The notes under the pieces were generated by a model that was not told the DNA's origin, searched no databases, and worked only from the letters and a program-made list of their open reading frames with translations. From assembly GCA_001632425.1 (NCBI GenBank), contig KV425641.1, forward strand, positions 59,180-111,837: DNA of 52,658 nt, read 5' to 3'. The translations under genes were made by a program, and so were the position numbers. Below, in pieces: positions 21,610-37,908 of this stretch. Positions within the stretch are counted from its first letter, which is position 1. Every line of letters starts with the position of its first letter. Origin of the DNA: Neolentinus lepideus HHB14362 ss-1 (Eukaryota > Basidiomycota > Agaricomycetes > Gloeophyllales > Gloeophyllaceae).

Positions 21610-21900
21610 GAGTCAGCGATCCCCGTTGAATTCATCGCCGCCAAGCTCGTCCCTTGTCAGGTCGTTTCTTTCTCGCCTTCTTCATTGCACCACGCGTGGG
21701 TACTCGACGTCGTAGCCGGCGGCCTACACACCCAGGTTCTGTGCTGCTCAAGCCCTAGTCGAGGATCTCACCCGACCGATTAGATGTCATATCCTTGCCC
21801 CCAGTCCTCATGCACCCTCCTCACGCCGTACTCGACGACGAAGCATATCTTCTCTCATGATGTACTCCGTCACATCAGGAACTGCCAGAGTCGGTCCTGC
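21610..21900 (+). repeat. dispersed repeat A, copy 3
   Basis: It repeats the start GTTGAATTCATCGCCGCCAAG (compare GTTGAGTTCGTCGCCGCCGAG at 21270) and then CACCACGCGTGGGT, CGACCGATTAGATGTCATATCC, the CCCTCCTCACGCCGTACTCGACGACG block and TGATGTACT. With copy 2 it forms a direct tandem pair. Confidence 0.55.
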
Positions 21901-22164
21901 GCGTCCAGACGAATGAGAGGAACAGTGAATACCCGCCACGGGTCTTCCGTAACGGCACTGGCAAATCGAGACGACGGCGCACTGCTTCGACTTCTATCGC
22001 CCGGTCCGCACCCTGCTCGCCTCATCCATACTACCGATCCAAGTTGCAGCGGTACGGAAAGAGACCTTCCCACATGAACGCACCTTGCCCCTCATTATTT
22101 CTCCCCCCGCTCTCTCTCCATTCCGTCCGCCCTGCGACTATTGAAATTTGAATTTGTCAATCGA

Positions 22165-22445
22165 GAGAGAGAGCGGTAGGTACGAGAGAACTGCTCGTAG
22201 GAGCGGGGAGACATCTGGCGCGGAGGATGTCTTCTATGTGTGGCCAGTCCCGTGTGTCGTGGTTATTCACTACACCGCTCCCCTCCTCGTGCCGGCGACA
22301 GTGAAATGCCGTCTTGGTTCTCGCCTGCGCAAGCTGGGCACGTTGCAACTACCGCATGTCTCGGGATAGCGCTGGCGTCGTAACAAGTCGTCTGAGGTCT
22401 CACGTTTCTCGAGCCAGTCACCGCCACCCGGATTTAGGCGTGGTG
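22165..22445 (+). repeat. dispersed repeat B, copy 4
   Basis: It starts near GGTAGGTACGAGAGAACTGCTC and continues with GAGGATGTCTTCTATGTG, GTCGTGGTTATTCACTACACC, CATGTCTCGGGATAGCGCTGG and CTGAGGTCTCACG. As at 20.3-20.9 kb, it comes after A-type copies. Confidence 0.6.
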
Positions 22446-23368
22446 CTTCCCAGCCCGACGTGTGTCTCGTTTTGTTCCCGACATAAATGTCAAGCTCGTC
22501 GCAGTCGCTCAGGACCATGCATCGACGATCGTCGTTCCGCGATCTCACGCCGGCTGATCAAATAATAGTAGATCATGCTATCGGGACGCCAACACCTCGA
22601 ACTGCGCGGTACCCTGCCCCTGCACATGACACGGTCCTCGCTGAATGTGCTGTGACGAGCGCTTATCGTAAACCCTCTTTTATTCTTGCCCTCACGATTT
22701 CGAGCGCGTCTACTGCTGTGTCTTGTGTCTGCGACCCATTACGGTGCGACACGATCTTCTTTTCTGACTGGAGCCATCGAGCACCGCGCTTGGCAACTGC
22801 CAAGATGGATGGGGAGCTGGACTCCTGTTCGCCTAACTCAGCACCTATGGTCTGACGGGTGATGAACTTGTCGATGTGGCTTTCCTCTTGACCGACCTAC
22901 GCGTTGTTTTCAGCGTATAGACGCGGTCAACATCGACCTTTTGTCTTCAGATAATGTCCGACACATCACTTGGGGCGCTGCTGTTGGGTTTGTTTTCTCT
23001 CGCACGCAGAGTCGCGGTGATCTCAGAGCTCTTCAAATGAGCTCCGTTTCATGATCTGTGACTGCCTCCTGTCGAAGTTATTTGTTCCGTACCTTTGAGC
23101 TGGAAGAAGTCCTGTCTTGGTGCTACTCGGCTCCGAAGTAATAACGACCACGTTGTTTACCGACCGGCGAGGTCTATATGTGATTCTTCTTCCGCACACG
23201 ACTTTTGAATTCGCTTGACGCACACAAGGCTGGACGGGAACATTCGTTTCATGAGCGCCTATTGACTGGGGCTCTTAGTAGCGTGCAGGCCGCATGCGTT
23301 CTGCGTGCAATCAACATGGTTCCTCTACTCAGCTTGGTTTCGCAGTTTCGCTTGAATACGAAGCATAA
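22446..23368. other. spacer upstream of the first membrane-protein paralogue
   Basis: No gene is convincing. A 122-codon plus frame (22487-22855) has no family signature. The stretch just before 23369 should contain the promoter of the next gene; no clear TATA box is seen. Confidence 0.3.
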
Positions 23369-24854
23369 ATGTGTCTCGCAGTTCTGAAGCGTTCATTTTG
23401 GCTTACCGCACTCACTGGCCAGACTATGTCGGCGTATGCTTGCGAAAGCCTGGATCACTGTAGGACTTTGTGGCAGATCGTCCGGAGCTGCGTCATCACT
23501 GTCTTCGCATGTACCTGGGTATCTGTTCACCTTAATATTCCCCCGCATGACGAGCCGTTTCGTCGAGGGACCTTGCGCCAAATCGGTATCATGGCCATGG
23601 CTATGATTGCCCCGGAGTTGGTGGTGACATGGGCGATGCGGCAGTGGCTCGTTGCGAAGCGTTTAGCAGATGAACTCGACGGTACGTTCTTTTCCCGTGC
23701 GCTCCCTTTGGAATAGGTCTAATTTTAAACGCCAAGTTATGGGATGGACACAGGTTCACTGTTTCTACGCACTAATGGGGGGCTATGTGTACTATGATAA
23801 AGGCAGTGCACGCGTCCTTAATCTCCAGAGCCGCGAGGACCGTCGGCTTCTCTTCCGCTCTCCCCACTTCCCTGGTCTTACTGAAGACGAGATTATTGAC
23901 AAGGGAAAGAAAGATTGGTTATCCAAGGGCTTAGCCACTATTCAGACGCTTTGGTTCCTCATCCAATGTATCGTTAGAGCTTCTCAAGATCTTCCCATAA
24001 CCGAACTCGAACTCGCCACTTGCGGTTTTGCAGCTCTGAACGCGATGACATACTGTTTCTGGTGGGACAAACCGCACGGGACGCGATACGCTTGCACTAT
24101 CCGCGACACCCAAGACTGGGGAGGTGGTGCGAAGACGACTGTACTGCAAAGTATTGTTGCAGCCATCTCACCTCCACCGACCCGAAAATTAAAGAAGGAC
24201 TCTTGTCGCAAGTCACCCATATTCACCCTCCTTGATTCCCTCGCCCATGTCGCCCGACGTCCCTGCACGTATCTCCACCGTGTTCCTCACTCTGTCTACA
24301 CCACCATGTTCCAGCCGTTTCTGCATATGATCAAGGACGTCGATCCTGACTGGGAGAAGACACACGTTCCGACATTCTACGCCGGAAAGCTGTCACGAAA
24401 GGACAGAATTATGACCTATCGTGCTACCGCTGGGATCTCCGTCATATTCGGCGCAATACATTGCATCGGCTGGGACTTCTCCTTCCCAACGGTAGTCGAG
24501 CAGATCATGTGGCGAGCATGTTCCGCTACCATCACTGGCCTACCTCTCGTCATGATATTTACTTGGCGAGTTCATGACTCTATCACCCCGCCTAAGAAAT
24601 CGGGGGACAAGGACAAGGTGAATGAAACTTCCCCGGACGCAGAGAAGCAACAGAAACGGACGCAGAAGGCCGGTCACGCCAATCTTTCCGCACTCGTCTC
24701 AAATGCAACCGACCATATCGTGGTGGTCTTGGTGCCATTGCTATATATCACTGCGCGTATCACGTTACTCGTCCTGGCGTTGACGAGTCTACGTGCGCTG
24801 CCCAGCAGCGTGTACAGGACCATATCTTGGACAGAGTACATACCTCACATTTGA
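23369..24854 (+). CDS. multi-pass membrane protein of an Agaricomycete-expanded family, paralogue 1
   Basis: Two exons, 23369-23681 and 23737-24854, join in phase 1 (GTACGT donor, CCAAG acceptor) and give 476 aa. Conserved blocks shared with the protein at 31964-33399 are ACTW(V/M)..HLNIPP, APELVV.WA.RQWLVA(K/R)R, FYALMGGYV, I.DKGK.DW.SKGLA, Q.LPIT.(A)ELATC.FA.LN, FWWDKP(H)G and a closing W..YIPHI. Several hydrophobic helices are spread along the chain. I know the family only as hypothetical membrane proteins common in mushroom genomes; no function is known to me. The region 180-260 is basic and poorly conserved. The intron position is the same as in paralogue 2, which confirms common descent. 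Confidence 0.8.
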
Positions 24855-25174
24855 CAGTTCGCAGTCCTGCTTCACAGAATTCTTCGTCTACTACATGGAG
24901 ATGGGGCTCGCAGATGCAGATGCCGCCAAGGTTGATATCCTCATCACTCTTTGCTGTAATATTCAAACACCGTCCCGTGGGCACCGAACCACGAGTTACT
25001 TTTAGTGATACAGTGTGGCATTAGGATGTCGTGTACTACATTCACTAGATTACATTGAACCCCTACAAATCTAAAGTATCATATACAGAGATTGTTCGTA
25101 CATCACCCTCATCCTTTATGTAAAAAAATTCAAAATCTACAAATGTATGGCGCACGTCTTAGATTGTACAAGGA
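24855..25174. other. 3' spacer between convergent paralogue 1 and PMA1
   Basis: It contains both 3' untranslated regions. AT-rich words near 25030-25140 fit polyadenylation regions. No gene is seen. Confidence 0.4.
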
Positions 25175-29760
<4,586 letters not shown>

Positions 29761-30499
29761 GATGGAGGGAAGAAGAGGGGGGATAGAAGGCCCCACGTCG
29801 CGCGCGCCTTAAGAGTTCGGGTTTGGAAGTGAACCGCGGCTGACATGACAAAAATACGAATGTGACATGACGTAGTTTGTCGCGGTGGCTGACAATGTTC
29901 GTCATGGGTGTCCAGTAAGATCCAGGACGTCACTACTGCGCAGAATAACAGTTCCAATTTTAGCTCGCGCATGGTGGCGGTGCACGACGCGCTCACTTTC
30001 GTCTTGGCGACATGAATCGACCTCTTAGAAGATCGTTGGAATCTCAACACAAAACATACTTCACAACTCTGCCTCACCTGCAAATATCGTCGTGAAAGTG
30101 TTCAGCGAGTGTTTCAGCGTTTAGTCGGAGTTTTCGGCATGATATCATCGTCACGCACCGCGGTCTGTCGCGACTTGAGCCCATCACTAATCGTGCCGGC
30201 GGGCTCAATAAGACCGTACCTTGCCCAACGATCCGGACTCCAAATCGTCGACCTCGACACAGAAATGCCACGTCCTAAGTCGTGTCGCCAGGTGGATGGC
30301 TTCAAGATGTGGAATATTAATGCTGGTACAGCCGGGATCGAATTTCCTTTGCTTTGAAATTCACTCTCGGGACCGCAGTAAGATTAAACCCGTTCGCTAT
30401 TCCATTGGAGGTTATGCTCCCGGGATGCATTAGTAGCTAGGACTAGAATGCCGTATCTATGATCCGGTATCTCCTCGCGTTTCGGTAATCCTCATCTCC
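29761..30499. promoter_or_regulatory. upstream region of PMA1
   Basis: No gene is visible. The stretch should hold the PMA1 promoter, but no distinct TATA box or repeated regulatory word stands out. Confidence 0.35.
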
Positions 30500-31800
30500 G
30501 TCCTCACTGGCATGGATCCAGCTCGAACAAAGCAAGATCACTGGTTTCTAACAACAGTACTGCCAACGGGAGTTACAAAGGTGGATATGCGAGTGAGTGA
30601 ATGGCGGATGATGGGGACCTGACCTTTCATTGTTAAAAGCCTCTTAGTTGTGGCTGCGACGGAATCGGAACCATGCATACGACTTCTTCTAGCGACCATC
30701 ATTTCTAGAATAATGTTTGCAAAAGGAAGAGTTGGTCTTGAGACAACAGCGGTTACCGACTCCCCCCTCCTGTCCAGCATCATCAAACTTGCAACAACTG
30801 GACGGCTGAACATGTATCTGTCTTATGCCCGGCCCAGCATGGTTTCGTTACTTGAGTATATGCCCTTCGTTAACTGAACAGCCCGCAGCAACGTGCCGGT
30901 TCTCATATTTGAATTCTGTCATTCCTTGAATCTAGCGCTTACAGATCTGATACCTCCGCGCAATTGAAGACAATCAGGACCACGTTCGTATGTCTATATT
31001 TCTTCTGGTGAAGCATAATAACGGCATGTCCGGCACTGACGCTTGATAGAACTTCTGTCCCTTGTCTACCGACGTTGATGCCTTAATAAAAAGGAACGTG
31101 ACGAGACGAACGACTACATTTATTCGTCAAGCCGAGGATCGACAGAAGAGACGTGCGTTCTCCTGAGAATGGGGGGTATCTCCAGCAGGACTGAGGTCTC
31201 AGGAACGCCGTGAACACCTTTACAAAGTACGTGACAGGTTCAGAATAGTCGCTTCTCGGATGTGTTCTTCACTTATGAACCTTTTAGCTACTCCTGATCT
31301 TGGTGGAACGGTACCGACCACTAGTTGCCATCCGTTCCATCTGAAAACAACACAGAAGAAGCAACTGTCTGTGATGCGTCGTGGTGCGTCGGCTTGTTCA
31401 GCGTACAGCACATAGTATGTCTCCGAGGTCAGTGAAGCCGTATTTGATGATAGACCTGGGAGCAGTCGCGCCCTCATAACTCGCATCCCTTGGTTCCTCA
31501 AAACGACATTTATTCTCTAATTACTGCTCATGATCCTTAATGTAACATTATTCAAGCCTCACAGCGAGGCCAGACACAAGGAACAGGTACTTCAGAAGAC
31601 GCCATGGACGCAATAATAGCAACATACCACAAGAATCTCTGATCCAAAGTCCTCTGGCAACTATGTGGCATGTCTCAGAGGAATTGAACCGGCTTGTGTT
31701 TCATGTCGCTCGAATAAGGAAGTCTGGACTGATCACAGCACGCTTCAAGCAGCAAAAACTATAAACTATCCTACTTGAAATTACGTGTGGCGTAAAGTAT
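30500..31800 (-). repeat. left arm of a large inverted duplication
   Basis: Read on the minus strand, this arm matches the plus strand of 33440-34910 in the same order over more than 1 kb, with roughly 70-80 percent identity by eye in the best blocks. Anchors are GTTGCTTCTTCTGTG.TGTTTTCAG, GTAGCTAAAAGG.TCATAAGTGAAG, CACATCCGAGAAGC.ACTATTCTGAACC, GCACGTCTCTTCTGTCGATC, AACATTATTCTAGA.ATGATGGTC and GTTGGCAGTACTGT.(A)T. Partial open frames (for example SETYYVLYAEQ at about 31430, ATG-like frame 30813-30538) suggest it once coded for a protein. I cannot assign a family. Confidence 0.75.
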
Positions 31801-31963
31801 ATGAGCTAGACAAGCAGCTTCGTACCGTCGACCAGTAAATCAAGAAATCGAGGATCGACTGCTGGTTCTATGCCTCATATATACAATGTACATACTCTGA
31901 TGTTCGTCCTGAAAATATTGTCCCCATTAACCCAGAGTGAGGATACTTGGACGGAGAAAAGAA

Positions 31964-33399
31964 TCAGATTATGTGAGGAATGATAGCCGTCCAGCTCGTC
32001 GTCGTAAGAATCTCAGACGGCGGATCGCGCAGGGCAGTCACACTGAGTGATATCAATATGAGGCGGGCAATGATATACGCCGCGGACCCTATAGCAGCGG
32101 GGATATGCCATATCATCCTCAGATACGCCCAAAACGACTTGAACTCGAAAAAGTCGTGCGGTCGTATCCAGAACCACCATATGATCTCGGCGGGGGGGAT
32201 GCTCAGTATCACCAGTGTGCAGTACCTCCAGACATCTCGTTCCGTATTTGTCGGGAAGATGAAGTTCCAAGCGATGGCGTTCACACCACCGGATATCAGC
32301 GCACACGCGCACGTGAAGAGAGTCAGCGTCGGTGCATCCGGGAACGAGCCCGTCTCTCCCGTGAAAAAGGTCGGAACATGGGTGTCGGATTTCTGGATTC
32401 CTTTGCGGGCGATGGGGGTCACGGGAGAGAGCATGTCCAGGGCTGAAAAGACAGGGAGGGAGATTATCACCTTCAAGATGTTCAAGCCCGGCCAGCTCAG
32501 CCGGCGCCACCACGGCGGGCGCGGGTTGACCTGCACTCCCGGTCGGCTCTTCCCATCCTCTTTGACCTCCCATCTCAGCTTCCTGCCAACATGCAGGTAT
32601 TCGTTGATGCCTTGGGGCTTGACCCACCACAGGAAATATATGACGATATTCAGTATCGCGAACGCACACGTTCCGAGCTCGGCTTGGGTGAGAGGGAGGT
32701 GTTGGCGCACGCGAGCGAAGCAGTTCGCGATAAAATTTAGGGTTTGCAGCAGGGCAAGACCCTTCGAGACCCAATCCCTCTTCCCTTTGTCCGTGATCTC
32801 CTGCGCGGAGAATGCGGCGCAGCTGTCCTCGCAGTTGAAAAGATCCTCAAAGTCCTCCTCCTTGTCGACATCCAGGACCGTGGCCGTCACGACGAGCTCA
32901 CCCTCCTTTACCGATGAGTCTTCTTCTGGCCTGTAGATGACATAGCCGCCCATGAGAGCGAAGAAGCTGTGAACGTTTGTCCAGGTATCTGCATATTTGG
33001 CACCTGCAAAGACGGGATTGTTACGATTGCGACGGGAGAGTTTGTTTAAAGAGTCGTACCGTTGCTACTATAATAAAGCCGGTGTTCCTGCCACTTCTTG
33101 GTGACTCGTCTGGCCACCAACCACTGCCGCACGGCCCAAGCGACCACCAGTTCCGGTGCCATGATGAACACGATCGTTATCCCGAGACGTCGCAGGATAC
33201 GCCAGAGAGCGCTTTCGTGTGCGGGCGGGATGTTGAGGTGCAGTGTCATCCAAGTGCACGCCCACACGGTGGCGGCGCATGAGATCACGATCTGGTGTAT
33301 CGTCCGGAACTTGTCACCGTTACCAGGGCATCCGGGCTCGAGTGGGGAGGCGACGCTGGAGATGTTTGCTAGGATTTCGAGGGAGGGGACAGCGGGCAT
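31964..33399 (-). CDS. multi-pass membrane protein of an Agaricomycete-expanded family, paralogue 2
   Basis: Two exons, 33399-33060 and 33003-31964, join in phase 1 (GTACGA donor, TTGCAG acceptor) and give 459 aa from ATG 33399. It shares all main blocks with paralogue 1: ACTWMTLHLNIPPAHES, APELVVAWAVRQWLVARR, FFALMGGYVIY, ITDKGKRDWVSKGLALLQT, QHLPLTQAELGTCAFAILN, LWWVKPQG, HVPTFFTGE and a final WTAIIPHII. Hydrophobic helices fill the N-terminal, middle and C-terminal thirds. An acidic loop follows VIYRPEED. Function is unknown. It occupies the loop between the two arms of the inverted duplication, and the right arm ends about 40 bp from its start codon. Confidence 0.8.
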
Positions 33400-33439
33400 T
33401 GCGGGCTGTAGGGTAAATTCGTACACCTGCAGGCCTTAA

Positions 33440-34910
33440 GTAGGCCGTGCGGTGCGTTTCATGTCTTTAAATAGGCGAAGCGCTCTGTGATCTTTCCAGA
33501 CTTATTGACTAGGTCGCTATGAAACACAAACTGGTTCCATTCCGCTGAGACGTGCCACATGGCTGCCCGAGGACTTTTGGTGAGGCATCCTTGTGGCGTG
33601 CTGCTATTATTGCGTCCGTGGGTTCTTCTGAAGCGCTGATATTTTGCTCGGACGGGACTGTCAGGCCTGGATAATGTTGCAGTACAGTACGTGTGCGGCA
33701 ATTAGAGGTCACATGTTGTTTCGAGCAACCAGGGGAAGGGATATGTTGCTATTTATAAGGACACAATCACCACCATAATCAGATATGGCCTCACTGACCT
33801 AGGAGACAAATTAGACACTGGGAGTGCAAACATATCACGATACACTATACACAGTTGCTTCTTCTGTGATGTTTTCAGATGGAACTAGTGACAACTGATG
33901 ATCGGTGCCGTTCCATAATCAGGTGTAGCTAAAAGGGTCATAAGTGAAGATCACATCCGAGAAGCAACTATTCTGAACCTTGTAAAGGCGTTCACGGGGT
34001 TCCTGTGATCAGGATGATGAAAAAAAAACACCACTAGTCCTGCTGGAGACACCCATTCTCAAGAGAATGCACGTCTCTTCTGTCGATCGTCAGCTTGACG
34101 GAATAATCCTGGTTACTCTTCTCGCAACGTTCTTCTTGATTAAGACAACCATGTCGGTCGACAAGTGACGGCAGTTCTAATAAGCGTCTAGAAATGACCA
34201 GTGCCGGATATGTCGTTATTATGCCGCATAAGAAGAAACATAGACATACGAACACGGTCATGCGTCGTGACTTCCAGCGTAATTCGCGGTACTGCCGGTA
34301 TCGATTGAGATCTGTAAAGCGCTACATCAATGAATTCTGACAGAACTCATATATAAGAACCAACACGTTGCTGCGTGCTGTTCGGTTACCGTATTCAGGC
34401 ATGATACCACCATATTGTACCTGTTCTACATGTCCAGCTGTCGAGTTGTTGCACTCAAGGCCCGCGCGCTGGTTCGGTGGTGCTGAAAAGGAGGGGGAGT
34501 GTTGTCCAAGCTCTTCATGTTACAAACATCATTCTAGAGATAATGATCGTTAGACAAAGCAAGCCAATAATAGGACAATGTCATGCATAGTTCGGATCCC
34601 GACGCAACTAAAGCTTTTAACAATGAAAGATTAAACGCTCGGTCGTCCCCCGACCAATCAGATGCCGGGGTTGCGCGTGCACGTGATTTCATCGGGCCCG
34701 TGCGCATGATTGACGCGTCGCGAGGCGGATCGGAGTTCGAAATAACTTGTCCTGTAATCATCCTTTTGGATCTCACCCGCATACCCCCACCGTATATCCG
34801 CCTCTGTGGCTCCTGTTGGCAGTACTGTCATCAACAACCATTGATCTTGCTTCATCCTGAGCACTTAAAGCCGGATTTGTACCGCTGAGGACCGCAGGTA
34901 TTGATGAAGC
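33440..34910 (+). repeat. right arm of a large inverted duplication
   Basis: This is the partner of 30500-31800. Innermost anchors are CTTTCCAGACTTATTGA and CGCTATGAAACACAAACTGG (33490-33530). Then come GAGACGTGCCACATGGCTGCC and CTGCTATTATTGCGTCCGTGG. Outermost is GCAGTACTGTCATCAACAACC followed by TTGATCTTGCTTC (34820-34855). It also forms the 5' upstream region of paralogue 2, so the promoter of that gene is probably inside it. Confidence 0.75.
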
Positions 34911-37908
34911 ATGGTCGAAATGATAGGAGATGTCGAATCACAGGTACGGGCATACGTCGGTGGTCTGACGTGTGTGGTCACCTGTGCCTGTTGTTGCCCG
35001 CCGCTGTAAAGATACGTTAGGTCCGACCGATATCAAGTGATATAGACAGCATGTGTCGCCGAATTGGCGATGGTAGGTGCAACCTGCGATGCGCATACAT
35101 TGACCCCCCCGCCGGACGACAGTCTCTTCCAAAGCCCGGTTTATAAAGATATAACCCAGACTCTTCGAGTAGACGGTCCCGCAGAGCGTCTGGCTCTCAT
35201 TCTCGACCGACATGGCAGGCTCGGCTAGTTAATCAATCTCGTACATAGGTGAGCCGCGTGTCAGGTTTGATGAGAGGACGAAGGACAGTGGAGAATATTG
35301 TCGTGTAGGAGCATGCTTCGAGTCAGGGCGATGGCGTACTCGGCAACCTAACGATCCATCCCCTGCGCCACCCGCCACCTCGCGATCCAAAGGCCCCTTT
35401 CTCCATTTCCATCTTCCAGCTCATCGATTCAAGTAACCCTCATCTCCTTCCGCACCAGCTCGGTACACATGGCTCGAGCCCGCCCTCGATTCGATCTTTT
35501 CTCGTGCGATCCGTCGTAAACCTCCACATTACCTCTGATATTATCGGCAACATCCTCGGAAGCGCGGCGTCTCCTGCACCGCATCCTCTTTGTCCAAACT
35601 ACGAGGTCGTTTCATACGGACATCTCGCTTGTTCAGATGTACCCTCGGCCTTGCAGTTGAACGTGTTCACGACAACTGCGAGATTTATGGCTCATGTCGG
35701 AGCCTTCTGGCTGACGGGTACGCCGGTATGAGGAAGCTTGATCGGTCCCTGCTCAATCGGCGAGTCCCAGTGAACACTACTTGGTAATGCAGTATATTCG
35801 TCCTACTCTCGACTCTTGCCTTGAAGACGAATCTCTCCTCCCCTCATACGCATGACAGCATCACCACATCAATGAGATCGTTACACCGTGGCGACATTAT
35901 TCATTCGTCATCTGTGTACATAGACTGTCGCTGAGTTCAATGCTGATAGGGCACCGGAGTGTCAAACGTGCAGGCTGCGCAGTGTCATCCTGCCCTGCTT
36001 CAGCATTGTTACGACGCTCTTTTCATTTGCGAATGAGCTATAGTATGGCAAACGCAACAATGGTCGCCCAGGAAGATGCTGCACCGACTGTCGTTGCGTC
36101 CTCTGCTGTGGGTGTAGTGCCACAGTACTACGTTTCCTCTTGATGGGTCTTGATGAGATGCACCAGTGGGAGAAATAATATTGATATATGCATGAGGATC
36201 GAATGTCTCTTCGTAGAGGCTACCTTCTCGCCAGCTCGAGTCTTGCCCAGTACATAGACGGCTAGGAGTACTCTTCGTATCCCGAACCCACTGCACTGCT
36301 TTTTATGGGGGCGAATATGCAGCCAGCGGATCTAGAAGTGTTGGGATCGAGATATCCATGACCACACCAGACCGATTGACTTGACGTTGGCGCGTCCGTG
36401 ACATTGGAGCTATACTCTCGCCTTCGCGAAGCAGAGGGTCCAAGAGAACAGGTTGTCGCGCAGTTGAGCATTCCCAGACGAACAAATCTAAGCACTCCGG
36501 CAGTACTGGCCGCTGAATGGTTGGTGCCTTCTGGACACACATTCATGTTGGATCTCGTATTGTTGCCTTTGTTGCTGAGCTTGCCATCGTGACAACGAAG
36601 GAGACATATTCTACTTCTTGAAGTTCTTTGTCGTAGCCGTGGTAGGTGCTGTGTCGGGATTCGGGAAAAGCAGTTCTACAGATGCACGTGCGCTGAGCAA
36701 GACACGATGAAAGAGTAATATTCTGCTTACGACGATGGCCTATAGCAGGACAGTTATGGACCCTGTCCGAAACGGAGAGAGTGCACGCCCAATTCATGCT
36801 AGCGGCGAGAAGGAGACGTAGGGCAGCAGGAGTGCTGTGCTTGTGAATCGGCCCACGACGCGACGGCGGGATCAAGTTCGCCCGTATCTGCACAGCGAGA
36901 TTACGTGGAGCAGCACGAACGTGAAGCTAGTGATCGACCATGTCCCTGACTTTCCAAAGGCTGATCGCGGGTCAGGAGGTGAGCGAGCGCGGCGTTGAAC
37001 GGATAGCTTAGACCCTTGATGGGATAGCGTGGACGAGCGTCTGATTGCGGTATCGACTTCAGAGAGGTAGTAGATAATTGTTCGATTCTGGTGACGTGAC
37101 CCTGGAGCCGTAGGTTTCGAGTGAGGCGTACAAGACGGATGAACCAAGTCGACATCTCTCTGAGGCCTCAGTCCAGCTTTTAGATTCATGTTGGTGGTTG
37201 CATGAGTGCCTACCTGAGATCCGAGATGTTGTTCAGCCTCCAAAGCACAGCTAGAGTAAGGTCGGTGGCGCACATTTGTTGATCAGTTAACTGTCATAGT
37301 CAGGAGACAAATTCGGAGCTAGCACTTCTATCTCAGGAAATTGTAATTACGAAGTGCCATTATCAGTCCCTCGAGGCAGATCAGAAGCGCGCGGTAACAA
37401 GAATTCAGCCTTCGCGAAGGCAGACAGATACCAGTGTGGGTAATAGCGACTTCTTACATAGGCCGAATAGGAGCAAGTTTTAAGTACGCAGGGGAGATTT
37501 CTCTAGCGGGCTATATATACGGATTCTATGCCCACGACATACTCTCATATCGCAACCTAGGACAAGATAGACGTGTCGTATCAGTATGGAATGTGAGAAC
37601 AAGTTGCAAATGAGTGAGACAGATGTGGGCTAAAGCCTTGCAGGACGCTATCGCCAGGAGATGATACAGGAGTGCCGGCTGAATAAGATGATCAAGTTCC
37701 TCCATGATACCCGTAGAAGAGCTGAGCAGAAGAAGTCGCGACTCGATAGGCGGCTGGTGGTAACCACGTGGCCGGGAAGGTAAGATCTCAAATCGGCGCC
37801 CAACCATACTCTGTCGCATACTTCAGTCTTTAGTGACACCTCTCACACGGCTCTGCCCGCCGCTAGTCGCTCTTTAGTCTCCTCTCCGTGCGAGACGTCT
37901 GTCCAGCC
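34911..37908. other. 3-kb stretch without a convincing gene
   Basis: Short frames on both strands (for example 35504-35731 plus, 36893-36543 minus) carry no family signature and cannot be chained with good splice sites. The last 100 bp should hold the promoter and 5' UTR of the GH16 gene. This may be decayed coding or transposon sequence. Confidence 0.35.

Noticed and set aside
20280..22445. A CRISPR-like array or LTR retrotransposon in the repeat region
   Set aside because: Repeats A and B are diverged, unevenly spaced and longer than CRISPR units; there is no reverse transcriptase, primer-binding site or LTR pair.
30325..30350. ATTCGATCCC on the minus strand, another tRNA-like box
   Set aside because: No cloverleaf can be formed around it.
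31670..31700. GGTTCAATTCC on the minus strand, a possible tRNA B box
   Set aside because: No acceptor or anticodon stem fits, and the sequence is part of the inverted-duplication arm, whose partner copy has GGTTCCATTCC.
31980..32936. A 318-codon plus-strand frame opposite the second membrane protein
   Set aside because: The minus strand encodes the conserved paralogue with a matching intron; the plus frame has no family features.
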